From positions 682,001 through 746,000 of the forward strand of contig NC_089399.1 of NCBI RefSeq assembly GCF_003171515.1: DNA of 64,000 nt. Reading direction: 5' to 3'. This document shows positions 12,001-22,545 of the stretch, in pieces; the stretch's first letter is position 1; each line of letters opens with the position of its first letter. The notes beneath the pieces are model-generated. The model made no database searches. It was given only the letters and a program-made list of their open reading frames with translations, and was not told the DNA's origin. The position numbers and the translations under genes were made by a program. This DNA is from Pyrenophora tritici-repentis. Its lineage: Eukaryota > Ascomycota > Dothideomycetes > Pleosporales > Pleosporaceae.

Positions 12001-12483
12001 CTTCCTGTTTGTAATGTCGCAGATCTGGAAGTTCTCCTTGACCAATTGACCGTCCTTGTAACACACGCCACCCTCACCATCTGGCATCATGGCGTTGCAA
12101 GCATCGTTGGTTTGACAGACATTGCAGTTGATGCCTGACCAGCCCTCGGAACACTCGCACTCTTTTGCGCCTCCCCTGGGGGAGCGATCCTTTCCATCTG
12201 GAAGGGCACCGCACAGCGGTTCTGAACAGTCCTCACCACCAAACCCTGGCCCACAGCTACACCGTCCATTTGCCTTGCTGCAGTCGGCAAACTGCTTGCA
12301 CTTGAAGTCCTCGAGGTTGCAGTTGAAGCATGGCGGGCATCCGTCTGGTCGGTCACCGTATATCGAAAAGAGCGACTGGGGCGATTCAGCGATGGAGTAG
12401 TTTGCAAATGTCTTATGAGCTGTGCATGTCGAGGCCAGGCCCAGCACGGCGGCGAGCGACGTCGCCCAAGCTCGTTGGCGCAT
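9056..12483 (-). CDS. ADP1: ABCG-type half transporter with EGF-like ectodomain (Adp1-like)
   Basis: ATP-driven permease of the ABCG/White family, matching yeast Adp1 in layout; the substrate is unknown. Exons: 12483-11922, 11877-9353 and 9292-9056, about 1107 residues. I chose the internal ATG at 12483 because it opens a signal peptide ([20 protein letters not shown]); an upstream in-frame ATG at 12543 would bury it. Residues up to about 330 hold cysteine-rich EGF-like repeats ([24 protein letters not shown]), then one membrane segment. The nucleotide-binding domain has Walker [10 protein letters not shown] (about 406), signature SGGEKRR (about 515) and Walker [13 protein letters not shown]. 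The last 240 residues form the membrane domain. Intron 1 has two in-frame acceptors six nt apart (11884 and 11878). I prefer the second because the first leaves only 38 nt. Confidence 0.88.
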
Positions 12484-13148
12484 CGCGTGTTGCGCAGCGC
12501 CGGGATATCGTATCGCAGGCGGCGCGAGGTGAACAGGTAACAACAGGCAGCGGCGATGGGTGGTGTGATATATGACCAGGTACTATTACTGTACACTCGG
12601 GATGGAATACGACGACGACGACGACGACCAAAGGAGCGGCGAGAGAGCTAGACAGCTCGTGACAGACTGTGGAGAGAGAGGGACGGGACGTAGCGATACG
12701 ATAGCGATGGCGGCTTGCTGGGTATTGCTATCATCGGCCTTGCATGCTTGTGATTCGCGGAGGCTGGGCCAAACTCCAGCCAAGCATCATGGCGGACGGT
12801 TAGACCGAGGCACATACCAGCTCGTCGTCATCCACGTCTCACACCATGTCATTACACTACCACTACCAGTATGCCCAACAAACCATTATTGCGGCGCGAG
12901 AAACGTGATGGCGCGTCTGCTACAAGCGCGCCGCCTTTTCTTCGGCCAGACGTGCTAGGTAGTTAGACCTGGCTGCCGGGTGTCCGGCCAGTAGCTAGCA
13001 TCCCGGCCCGCTCATGTGGAACCCTATGGAGGGGAGATTGTCGCGCCCTATGTCTACACCTGTGTACATACAAATGACCAATATACATATATAATACCTT
13101 TAATTAGACCACCAAGTTCAGCTCTTACAACATCCAGAAATCTCCACC
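12484..13148. promoter_or_regulatory. Divergent promoter region with GAC repeat and TATA-like tract
   Basis: Separates the ABC transporter (minus) from the aminotransferase (plus). It holds a perfect trinucleotide run of six GAC units at 12611-12628 and, at about 13080-13097, an ATATACATATATAATACC tract suitable as a TATA region about 55-70 nt before the aminotransferase start. Confidence 0.45.
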
Positions 13149-14408
13149 ATGGTCAAAGTAGACGACTTCGCCGTAGAGTCCGTACGTCATCCCCCGCATT
13201 CCGAACCACGACATGGGGAAAAACTAAACACCCTGCAGTGGATGGACGCATATGAGACAAAATGCAAGTACAACATTGCCGAAACATGTTGTGCCTCAGT
13301 CTCTATCGATCAGCTACGCGACCTGTCTGATAAAAAAGAGACACCCGTCTTCGACACTTCGCGTATCCTAAACTATGGTGACATCAGAGGCAACGAAGAG
13401 CTACGGAGTAACCTCGCACGTCTCTACTCTGCAAAAGTCACCACGCCCCTATCCCCAGACAACATTCTCACCACCCCAGGCGCCATACAAGCAAACTACC
13501 TAGCCACCTACACCCTCATCGGCCCCGGCGACCATGTCATCTGCCACTACCCTACCTACCAATCCCTCTACGCTGTGCCCGAACAACTTGGCGCCAGCGT
13601 CTCCCTCTGGAAAGCTTCCCCAGAAAACGCGTGGATACCGTCCATCACCGACCTAGAAGCCCTCATCCAGCCCACCACCAAACTAATCATCATCAATAAC
13701 CCCAACAACCCAACCGGCGCTGTCCTCGGAAAATCCTTCCTCCATTCCCTCATCAACCTCGCCTCCACCCACAACATCACCATCCTAAGCGATGAAGTCT
13801 ACCGCCCCCTCTTCCACTCCCTCGGCCCCTTCGACAAAGACTTCCCCCCCTCCCTTCTCTCCATGGGTTACGAAAACGTCATAGTAACCGGCTCAATGTC
13901 AAAAGCTTATTCGCTCGCTGGTCTACGCATCGGCTGGATAGCTTCTCGCAGTTCCTCTCTAATCGAGAAAGTAGCGTCTGCACGCCACTACACCACGATT
14001 TCCGTGTCCGCCCTCTCCGAACACATTGCCGCTTTTGCCCTTTCCCCCACCACTGTGCACGGCCTACTCGCCCGCAACATCCAGCTCGCCAAGACGAACC
14101 TCGCGTTGCTGGAAAAGTTCATGGTGAAGAATGAGGATGAAGCTACCTGGGTTAAGCCCGTGGCAGGTACGACAGCGTTTATAAAGTTTCATAGAGACGG
14201 TAAAGCCGTGGATGATGTGGATTTTTGTAAAAAGCTACTCGAGACCACGGGCGTGCTTTTTGTGCCGGGTAGTACGTGTTTTGGAGAGGAGTGGAAGGGT
14301 TATGTGAGGGTGGGGTTTGTGAATCAGACTGAGGTTGTGAAGGAGGGCTTGGATGCAGTGACGAAGTTTGTTAGGAAACAGTTGGATGAGGTTGCGTTGG
14401 CGGAGTGA
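13149..14408 (+). CDS. PLP-dependent aminotransferase, class I/II
   Basis: Fold-type I pyridoxal-phosphate enzyme transferring an amino group between an amino acid and a 2-oxo acid. Two exons are inferred: 13149-13181 and 13239-14408. The 57-nt intron (GTACGT, branch ACTAAAC, CTGCAG) is a multiple of three with no stop, so a naive reading keeps 19 spurious residues. Splicing yields about 400 residues starting with VESWMDAYETK. Seen motifs: NYGDIRGNEELR, the substrate/cofactor motif NNPNNPTGAVL, and the PLP-lysine site SMSKAYSLAGLRIGW. The Arg of GYVRVGF near the C-terminus fits carboxylate binding. Similar fungal proteins are often labelled capreomycidine synthase-like, but substrate cannot be told here. 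There is no signal peptide, so it is probably cytosolic. Confidence 0.85.
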   Translation: MVKVDDFAVESVRHPPHSEPRHGEKLNTLQWMDAYETKCKYNIAETCCASVSIDQLRDLSDKKETPVFDTSRILNYGDIRGNEELRSNLARLYSAKVTTPLSPDNILTTPGAIQANYLATYTLIGPGDHVICHYPTYQSLYAVPEQLGASVSLWKASPENAWIPSITDLEALIQPTTKLIIINNPNNPTGAVLGKSFLHSLINLASTHNITILSDEVYRPLFHSLGPFDKDFPPSLLSMGYENVIVTGSMSKAYSLAGLRIGWIASRSSSLIEKVASARHYTTISVSALSEHIAAFALSPTTVHGLLARNIQLAKTNLALLEKFMVKNEDEATWVKPVAGTTAFIKFHRDGKAVDDVDFCKKLLETTGVLFVPGSTCFGEEWKGYVRVGFVNQTEVVKEGLDAVTKFVRKQLDEVALAE

Positions 14409-14791
14409 GTAAGTTGGTATTGTGCATACGGTTAAGTTCGGAATGTGCTATGTGTTAAGAATATGTTAGGTTCAGTCCAGGTCGGCGAGGTGAGGTTCGT
14501 GGAGTAAGCCCGAGCAGAAGGACCGACGCGGAATGATGATCTGTCATGTACGTCCTAAGATCATCATAACAACAAGTAGATAGAACAATAGCTCTTAGTG
14601 AAGTTCAATCCAATACAGGGTTACCTTTCGTACCTCTACTCGGTCGCCTATGGTAGTCATACCACCAGAGGAGACCTTGTTCTAACACTATGTATATTTT
14701 CGACAACTATGAGCATCTTGGATTTTGGTAGTCCTCTCCGGACCTTTTGTATTCAAAGGTCGTTGTCTACGCTACCTACGTACACTAGTGT
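14409..14791. other. Intergenic, no gene seen
   Basis: 3' flank of the aminotransferase gene leading into the transposon-rich block; no coding signal. Confidence 0.5.
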
Positions 14792-14911
14792 TCACAATTG
14801 CTGCGTCATTTATGTCAGTCGCCATTTATGTCAGTCGTCATTTATGCCAGCTCCCGTCAATTATGTCAATTGTCGTCAATTATAATAAGTGAAATAAACG
14901 ACGCAATAGAC
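14792..14911. repeat. Degenerate short element related to the outer MITE
   Basis: Begins CACAATTGCTGCGTCATTTA and ends GAAATAAACGACGCAATAG, giving imperfect inverted ends. Inside are copies of GTCATTTATG and GTCAATTGTCGTCAATTA, which also fill the outer element at 15116-18728. No target duplication is clear, so boundaries are approximate. Confidence 0.45.
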
Positions 14912-14957
14912 CACTTCTATCATTAGCCTTAGTAACCCCTGCAAGCTATCTTGTAAG

Positions 14958-15050
14958 CAGTGTTGCTGCCTCGTCTTCATCTATCATAATTGACGATAAT
15001 TGTCCACAATTGACGACGACAGCCATAAATGACGACGACGCAGCAACCAT
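14958..15050. repeat. Short element fragment related to the outer MITE
   Basis: Starts CAGTGTTGCTGCCTCGTC and ends with the near-inverse GACGACGCAGCAACCATG, with TTGACGAC-type motifs between. The ends match the termini of the element at 15116-18728, but I see no target duplication. Confidence 0.45.
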
Positions 15051-15213
15051 GCCTGAGTTTTGTTGTACTGCACTCACTTATTCGCCCCTGTCTACCCACA
15101 AACACATGCGGTAGACAGTGTTGCTGCGTCATTTATGGCAACCATAGATTTTGATTCCTGAATTATTCAAATCAAACACCCGGAATCAGAGTCAAATCAG
15201 GCCGAGTCAGCAC

Positions 15214-15256
15214 GAATCAGAGTCAAATCAGAGTCAAATCAGAGTCAAATCAGAGT
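15214..15256. repeat. Subterminal 12-bp tandem repeats of the hAT element
   Basis: Successive AGAGTCAAATCA units lie near the left end. Related, less regular copies occur at about 18355-18415 near the right end. Such subterminal repeats commonly bind hAT transposase. Confidence 0.6.
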
Positions 15257-15402
15257 TAGGTGTTGTTGGTGTTTTTGTATAGTTATACTGCAAATAGGGT
15301 CCTTAGAGCCTCACTGTCCCTCACTGTCGCTCCCATAATTACTGTCAATGTAGTCATTTGGCAGTCTATAAGCGACACCACGGTGTGACCAGTCCTTTAA
15401 CA

Positions 15403-15564
15403 CACAGTCCGCAACAATCAATTAAGTGGGTCCTAGAAGGTTCAGATTGGATTGATTGATTACCGCTTTAAGCCTAGTAGTTACCTATAGGAGTTTAAGC
15501 CCTACCTAGATAGGTAAGTGGGTCTAGGAGAGTGACCGGATTGAATTGATTGTTGCGGAGTCTA
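15403..15564 (+). mobile_element. 162-bp hAT-type MITE, copy 1
   Basis: Ends are CACAGTCCGCAACAATCAAT and the complement of TAGACTCCGCAACAATCAAT. An exact 8-bp duplication CTTTAACA lies at 15395-15402 and 15565-15572. No coding capacity. It lies in the 3' end of the hAT transposase gene. By eye I find no difference from copies 2 and 3. Confidence 0.9.
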
Positions 15565-16130
15565 CTTTAACAGCTCCGAGCATCTAATTGTGTTAGCACT
15601 CAACTGAGATCTCTCCCACGACGTTGTCCTTCTCGCCTTGCTAAATGTTCGCTCCGACTCAGCGCTCATTGCAAAGGCAGAGAGCACGTCAATAGCGAGT
15701 TGTGACAGGGCAGGGAAGGTTTGTCGTTGTGTCGGCTGGGCCCACCACTTAATAACCGTCATTTGTCTCCCTTCCAGGGTTGGCAGTCGACTCGGAGGGC
15801 GTAGATGAAGGCTTTAAAGTTGTCCTCACTGTCTGCAACAACGGCTGATTGTCGTTGCCACTGATCAAAGGCTGACAACTCGGCTGCGGAGGTGTCTTGA
15901 TCCCTTAGGCTGCTGGACAGGGTAGGCTCAAGCCGATCACGGTACATATGCCATAAGGCCTCTGCCCGTTGCAGACCTAATTTCAACCACTTCTTCTTCT
16001 CTGTTGTATTCCATTGATTCTGTAGCCATTTGTAACGACGCTCTGGGTGCAGGAGGGCAGCTGTAATGTAGGCACCACTCTCATCAATAAGCGCGTAGTA
16101 CTTGCTAAAGAGAAACCAGGCCGTGTTCAG

Positions 16131-16292
16131 TAGACTCCGCAACAATCAATTCAATCCGGTCACTCTCCTAGACCCACTTACCTATCTAGGTAGGGCTTAA
16201 ACTCCTATAGGTAACTACTAGGCTTAAAGCGGTAATCAATCAATCCAATCTGAACCTTCTAGGACCCACTTAATTGATTGTTGCGGACTGTG
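16131..16292 (-). mobile_element. 162-bp hAT-type MITE, copy 2
   Basis: Same sequence as copy 1 in the opposite orientation. It is flanked by the exact 8-bp duplication GTGTTCAG at 16123-16130 and 16293-16300 and interrupts the transposase gene after the codons for LAPLNT. Confidence 0.92.
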
Positions 16293-18736
16293 GTGTTCAG
16301 TGGGGCGAGCAGAGTCTTGTGCTTAGAATGGTGCCTCTGTTGTTCTTCGAAGTGGTTAATTAGGAATTCCATGGATGGTTGGAAACAGTCAAGGGTTGCT
16401 TGATATCCCTCTGCCTTAAGAGTTACCTCCTTAAAAGGAAGAAGGAAGTTATGGACATGTTCTAAGAGTGTCCATTCGTCGTCTGTAAGCACAACTAACT
16501 CCAGAGCATCAGGATATCTTGTATACAACGCATTGAGAATAGGCCTTGTTCTGAAGGCCTCTTCAATCATAAGAAGCCAACCATTCCACCGTGTCTCGCC
16601 TGGGATCTTAGGGATAGTTGCTGGGCACTCTGGGAACCCTTTCGCCAGTGTCTTAAAGGCTTGATTAAACTTGTCGTCTCGCAGAATAACTGCAAAACTG
16701 CGGAGTTTTGCGAGTGCAGGGTGCCTTACAAGGGCTGTCTTTGCAATGTTGTAGTTACTCCCACTGTAACTCTCCGTCCCGTCCCTGTCAGACTCCAATT
16801 GTGACAACCTTGCTCTTTCATATGCTAGTTCCGCTGCTTCCTCGTTGGTTGCGAACATAAAGGCCTGTGTAGCGAGGTTGATAATATGGCCAATGCAACG
16901 TAGTCTTCGTGTCTTCTCAGTCCAGTAGTTGATGCCTTCAACACGCGTGAAGGCCTCAATTGCACGGATAAGCGAGTCATTCACTCCTACATTGTCAGAG
17001 CTTATCCAGCCCAACCGTGTAGTAAGGTTGTACTTCTTGATAGTCTGTATAAGAAGTGTAGCCAAGTATGCCCCAGTTTTAGACTCTTCGCTATCAACGT
17101 TGACAAGGTCAAGAAGGAGTTGAATTAGCTGTCCATTTTGGTCAACAAACTGGACATTTACCGCCTGGAAGTGCTTATGCCCGTGCATCGTCTTCCACGT
17201 GTCAGTGCTGATGTGGAAGCAGCTGATTGTATCGTCGCAGAGATACCGAATAACCTCCTCTTGTTGAGCGCGGAAGTTCCGGACAATGCGTGAGGACAGT
17301 GAGCTACTGGAGCGAAGTAATACATGCTCAGCCTCGGGGTTGACAGCTATAATCAACGCTTTGAATTCGTCAGAGACCACTGATTTGTGCGATATACTGC
17401 ACGCTGTCACGAAGCGGGCGAGGGCGTTGCGGAACGGCTGCTTTTGAGCAGCATTGCGGAGGACTGTGACGGTTTGATTGTGACTAGATTCAGCATGCTT
17501 TGTAGCCATATTATGAAGGCCTTGTTGCAGGTTGTTGGCTTGTGCAATCGTCGAGGGTGTAGCTGAGAATCTGCCCACAAAGATGGCATGTTTTCGGAGG
17601 TGACGAGCCGCATTGCTTGATGGGCCCTTCCAGTTACAATTGCCCTCTGCGCAGTAGAAGATTTGATGGCCATGATCATCCCTCTCAGCCTCGTAGGGTA
17701 GCCGTGCTCTTGCGTGCTTCCAAACTGACTTGTCCTTCTGCCCGAGGCCTCTGTGAGGTGTACTGCTGCCTCTCTTCCTCTTGAGAAACTGTGCCCCAGT
17801 CTCCGTCGCAGGAATAACTGGCGAAGGCGTCGGAGGTGCAGATGATTGGGACTGGCTGTCGGCATCGTTGAGGAAGGAGGCAATCCTCTCATTGATATCA
17901 ATCAGGCTGGTATTGTCGGTGTCCTCTGCAGTTCCTGACTCGTCCAGCGGTGCGATTGACGCATTATCATATATATCATCCTCATCAGGGACAGCGAATG
18001 TCTGGGTTACGCGGCTTCTTCTAGGACGATTGGCCATAGTAGAAGCCTGGAAGGTGGGTTGTCAAGCGGAATAGCTTAGGAGGAATCATGTCGATTGGTC
18101 TATCTATCGCGAGCGGCAGCCTATATGAGGCTTCCTGGCTAAGAGCAAACAGATAGACAAAGATCAGATAGAACAAAGATAGGATAAAACGATAGGGCAA
18201 ACAGCAATCAGCTGTACAGACCGGAAACTTCCCGGCTCCTTATCAGAGCTCTGGCTGACATAGGTTAGTAGGTTAGATGAGGGTGTGTATACAGCTGAGA
18301 GACCGAGTTCTTGAGGATTAGGTATAGCCGAAGTTGAGCCGGCTGATTCAATTGATTCAGAGTCAAATCAAAAGGTCATGAATCTGAGTCAAATCAATCA
18401 AATCAAATCAGATTTGATTTGATTATGAATCAGGAATCAAAATCTATGAATGGCAACCAGCGTCATTTATGTCTGTCGTCGTCAATTGTCGTCAATTATC
18501 ATGAGCACGGTTACTACGTTATTTATGTCAGCTTTTGTCATTTTTGTCTCGTCGTCGTCAATTGTCGTCAATTATTGTAAGTGACATAAATGACGCCCGT
18601 ATATACCGTATACAATGATATCCTAACTTTATATAGTTAGCGTGTCATTTATGTCATTTATGGCAATTGCCTAACAAAATGCCTTGTCATCGTCAGTTGT
18701 ATTAAATGACGAAGAGGCAGCAGCCCTGGCGGTAGA

Positions 18737-19233
18737 CCATCAAAGTTTAACATTCCATTTTACATCAGCACAGCCGCCGCAGACCGCAGGTCACAGGTCG
18801 CAAACCGAACATCTCCACCTTAACCCCTAGTTCCCAGTACCCTCCCCTCCCCTCAGCCCTGTGTCTACGCCTGTGCCACACGAAGGCGCAGCAACATACT
18901 CACCACAGCACGCCTCAACTACTCCGAATGCACGACATAGAAACAAAATACCTAACAATCCATTACAATACCAACAACGTCATCTCCATCTTTCACTTCA
19001 CCCATCCCCACAGCCCCTAGCAGAACCAGATTTCTACCCAGCAGTGTAAGGGGAGGGAGAAGGGGCATGCTTAGGTTTTACGTGGGAAGAAGGGGGGAAG
19101 AAGAAAGAGACATTTTATACTATACTAGAGTAACAACAATCAGCATCCCAAGCCAAAGCGGAAAACAGAAACGGTACTAAGAAATCTGCATTATTCATCA
19201 TATGGGATATAGCCTTCTTCCCTCCACCTACCC
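18737..19233. other. Intergenic, no gene seen
   Basis: Sequence after the nested transposon, C/A-rich and then purine-rich. No feature is supported. Confidence 0.5.
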
Positions 19234-21341
19234 CTACACCTCCGCCCCAGCCTCTAAAAGACCCCCAACAGCTTCTTGTATCCTCACCCCCTCCTGCCTC
19301 ATCTTGTCAACTGCAACTTGAAGTTTCTGATTCCTAGCTCGTAAGCTGGATATTTCCGCTCGGAGGAGTGGGACTATGTTGTGATGTTGTTGTTGTTTTA
19401 CGTTATCGCCACCTTGCCCTTGTATATCTCTTTCTCTGTCTTCTTCCAAGCCTCCTACTCTTTGTATACACCCTCCACCTTCCTCTTCAATCACCACGCC
19501 TTCAACCATCCCCGCTGTCCCGGGGGCTAAGCTATGTTTACAACCGCAAACAACAACCTCCTCCAGCCCCCTCACCCTCTCCTGCAGCGCCTTTTTCTCA
19601 GAAGCCCATGTTTTACGTTCTTGTTCGCTTTGGGCTTGGAGGCGAGTTGCTAGATCGAGGATGCGAAGGTATTGGGATGTTGACGCTGGGTCTGAGGGGG
19701 TTGAGACTGATGTGGAGTATGATATATTGGCGGGGGGGTAGGTGGGTGGGTGGTGAGGGGCTTGTGGTGCTGTTGTTTTGGGTTCTGTATTCTGGGGGTG
19801 AAGAGGGATACGAACTTTGGAGTTGGTTGTGCGAGGAGAGTGCGGTGTGTGATGCGCCGAGGGAGGAGAGTTGGGGGGGTTTGGAGGTGCAGTTTATGGG
19901 CGAGGGACTGCGTGTAAGGGGGGTGCGGGGTGGTTGATTGTGTTTGTGTAGGCCATGGGTGGTCTTGGGATGAGGAGGGACGTTGGGGCCGGGGAGTAGT
20001 GGTAGGTGGAGACATGGAGGTACTGCTACTGCTTGGCAAGTGCGAGGATGAGGGCGATGCGAGTCTTGTCGAAGAAGTCGTATTTGCCGTCTGCGGAGGC
20101 GAGTAAGGAGTCGTATATGTTGACGTAGATGGCGGCGAGCCCTGGTGCGAGGACGTATCGACTGTTGTCACTCCTGTCACGCAAAGATTTCTCCATCGAT
20201 CTTCTGGGTCTGTTTCCCCGCCAAATTCACGCTGGCGTGTGTGTTGTCGCAAGGGCGGAGGGAGCTGATCATCGCTTCCGTCCAAGTAATGTTTTGCTCT
20301 TTCCATGTTTGGCATGTCCACAAGTGATGACTGAGGTTGTGAATTGCTTGCCGATCCCAACTCCTTGTCCTCTTCTAATCGGACACTACTCTTATGCTCA
20401 AGCTCAAGCGCCCATTTCAGTAATTCTTTGCTCGTAGGAAGACTACGTAGAGGCGGCTATTTGGACGTATCAGCGTTCAGCGCTTCGAGACGTGCTGACG
20501 TTAGCTAGTTTGGGGACGGATAAGGAAACTTACCGCATGCGATAGATGATGGTCTTGGTGCTTAAAACTTCCGACTTTGGTAGCTAATATAGTCGAGCTT
20601 AGAGCAAGTTCTTGCAAGAATGAATGCGAGTTGAAACACACTTGGGGATCATGATTAGGGGAACGGCAGGCCACTATCCTTGCTGCGGGCGCCGGGTCAC
20701 TACCCGAACGAGCGTGTACGCCTGAACCGCTATTATGCTGAGCACCCAACAGCGGGAAAGGTTTCAAACGGGTTCGTGCATCCTCTGTAATCGCATCAGT
20801 AACGCATCTACTTCAGAAGGCGGAGGGTGGGAATGATCAGCAAATTTTGCGTCCCAATAGGATGGACGCACCACCGCGCTACACGCGCTTTGCCGTACTC
20901 ACAGATTGCGCTTCTCCCCGAAACAGACATGTGTAATATCTATGAACAAGGGTAGACCATACCTGTGTAACTCGGTTGTGGACTCCGCCAATAAAAGTGT
21001 TCAAAGACGTTGAAAAGGGGCTGAGACCGAAGTTGCGATTTCTCCAGTGGCGCATCTTGGTGCAATGGAGGCAGGCATTGCGGAGATCTTGGCATTCCAG
21101 ATCCTGCTGATGTGCTGCATGATGGGATTGGAAGCGGTGGTAGCCTGCGTTGGTCCAAGAGGTGATATTTTCCAGAGCCGGTTTGTGGAAGGAGCGGAGA
21201 CGACTGTTGAGCAGTGAAGGCGGCACTTGTTGAGCAGCGACGCTTGATATCAAGTTCCACGTACATGTCGCTTTCCCATGGCCGTTTTTGATCGATTTGG
21301 AACTCCATATGTGGAAATGACGGTTGACGACTGAAAGTCAA
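19234..21341 (-). CDS. Unrecognised Ser/Pro-rich coiled-coil protein with a frame break
   Basis: Exon 1 is 21341-20963 and exon 2 is 20784-20534, joined by a 178-nt intron (GTATGG to TTACAG). Exon 3 starts at 20456 after a GTAAGT...AATAG intron of 77 nt. Continuity is good: LSHA joins PPLRSLPTSKELLKWALE. Exon 3 is then open in one phase to 19650. However, the convincing C-terminal part, a helical coiled coil (SQYLRILDLATRLQAQ, later EISSLRARNQKLQVAV), lies one phase over and ends at 19234. The two phases overlap between about 20165 and 19650; a run of six C at 19918-19923 (plus-strand G) is a likely slip point. It could be a sequencing error, a true frameshift or an unseen intron. An internal start at 21308 is possible. 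No family is recognised. Confidence 0.5.
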
Positions 21342-22545
21342 CCTTGTCTTTTGCCATTCAGGTCGACAAAGCGGTTGTTAAGACATATTAGAAAAGGCTG
21401 CATCGAAAGACTGTTTTGGCCATCAAAAAAGTCAAATTGCTACAGGATTACTAACAAAAACTGCTTTTGCTGGAATGGGGTGAGGAGCTTTGACGGTTAG
21501 TCTGGTGACATTCCCTGTTTCTTTGCGTGGGGCGTTCAATGATGGTGGTATGATTTTTGAACTAAGCATAAGTGTAATCAAAAATGCATAATTAACATGA
21601 GAAATAGAATGCAACTCTTAGTAGGCTTCAGCTTTCACTGAATCGTATGCATTCGAGTGCGTCAATGCACGCGAAATGCTACGTCGGTGGCCACAGCCAG
21701 CGCTCAGCATACTACCATACCAGTGGCTGCTAATACCTCTAAGAAGTTAAGCTATAAAAAGCCAGCTTCCAGATAGAGTGGAACATCTCCAGTGAAACCT
21801 TGGTAATCCGAGTGAATGAACACATCACGGGGCACGACGGTAGTTGCCATATTCGTACGGTGCAACCTCGGCCCTAACATGCCGAAGAATGCAGTTATTG
21901 TAGTGAGCCAGTCAGAATTCATGCAGAAATCCCCATCGCAAACCGGAAAACAGTTTGTGGAAGGGACGAGTGCTGAGTAAGACAGATACATGATCATTGG
22001 TAATGATGAGCGTTGGACTATTCAAGCTTAGCGTAGTTAGTCAGCGTACAACAGCTTGGTGTTGAAATGTGGCACAGTTCGTATCGTGTGATCTCCAAGG
22101 GCATGTGTGGTTTTAGGAAACATGTTGTGAAGTTGGTCGGGAAGGCGCTAGACGTCAGTCTTGCCGCTTGCCCGTTGCAGTTGGTGTACTTACGTACACA
22201 ATGTGCACGAGATGCATGTACTAAACTGTAATCGGAGACTTTGAACATTTTAACACCTTACCTTGCATAGTCGTGCATGGAGAAAACAAAACATCTACTG
22301 CTGGAAGTGAACCTCTATCGCGCATGAGGTGTCGCCACTACAGTACGACACGTTGTAGTTTGTATCAAAGCTACCATTACTTCATCTAATCTAGTCCAAA
22401 CTCAAACTAGAGTATACACACAAAAGGCTTGCATGAACCCATGTACAAACTTCCACTATCCCTGTTGTTTGGAAAGAGCCGTCATCGTGTGGTTGGCTGT
22501 CGCTGGTATCATGCTTTCAAATCTTGGCCGGGTACGTTAACCGTC
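21342..22545. other. Intergenic with a doubtful small coding fragment
   Basis: On the minus strand, an ATG at 22248 followed by a GTACGTAAG donor and a CTAG acceptor can be joined to a frame reading RLPDQLHNMFPKTTHALGD. Past a short candidate intron this could continue as PTLIITNDHVSVLLSTRPF to a stop. The second intron would be only about 36 nt with a poor donor, so this is at best a gene remnant. The rest shows nothing. Confidence 0.3.

Larger units (their letters stand above)
15311..18037 (-). pseudogene. hAT transposase, interrupted by two MITEs and a frameshift
   Basis: The start at 18037 opens an acidic N-terminus, then a BED-like zinc finger (CAEGNC ... HLRKH). The RNase H-like domain carries acidic motifs HISTDTW and SSDNVGVND. 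A dimerisation region (WWAQP ... AMSAESERTFS) holds the late conserved glutamate. The first frame runs to 16293, where a MITE (16131-16292) intervenes and LAPLNT resumes as AWFLFSKYYALID beyond it. A one-base phase change near 15762 separates WKGDK from TVIKWWAQP. A second MITE (15403-15564) falls after SELLK; past it the frame continues as DWSHRGVAYRLPNDYIDSN to a stop at 15311. The reading frame is otherwise well kept, so disablement looks recent. It is not a functional gene here. Confidence 0.85.
15143..18449 (-). mobile_element. Full-length hAT transposon, disabled
   Basis: Inverted ends read CATAGATTTTGATTCCTGA on the left and the same after one extra base on the right. The 8-bp duplication ATGGCAAC flanks the element at 15135-15142 and 18450-18457. 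Both subterminal regions carry many AATCAGAGTCAAATCA-type repeats, probable transposase-binding sites. It encodes one transposase gene on the minus strand and contains two inserted 162-bp MITEs. It sits inside the outer MITE, 27 bp from that element's left end. Confidence 0.85.
15116..18728. mobile_element. Outer hAT-like MITE split by a larger hAT element
   Basis: The left end CAGTGTTGCTGCGTCATTTA and the right end (complement CAGGGCTGCTGCC...GTCATTTA) are imperfect inverted repeats. They are flanked by an exact 8-bp duplication GCGGTAGA at 15108-15115 and 18729-18736. Removing the 3.3-kb hAT inside leaves about 300 bp made largely of GTCATTTATG and GTCGTCAATTGTCGTCAATTA motifs, with no coding capacity. 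An 8-bp duplication and CAG-type termini fit a non-autonomous hAT element. It is the oldest layer of the nest. Confidence 0.7.

Noticed and set aside
16131..16292. Transposase C-terminus TVRNNQLSGS as a genuine protein end
   Set aside because: These residues are encoded by the inserted MITE, as shown by the flanking GTGTTCAG duplication and the restored frame beyond it.
20020..20140. Protein-like third frame within the coiled-coil gene
   Set aside because: It ends at a TAG without a start or splice link; dual coding is not supported beyond appearance.
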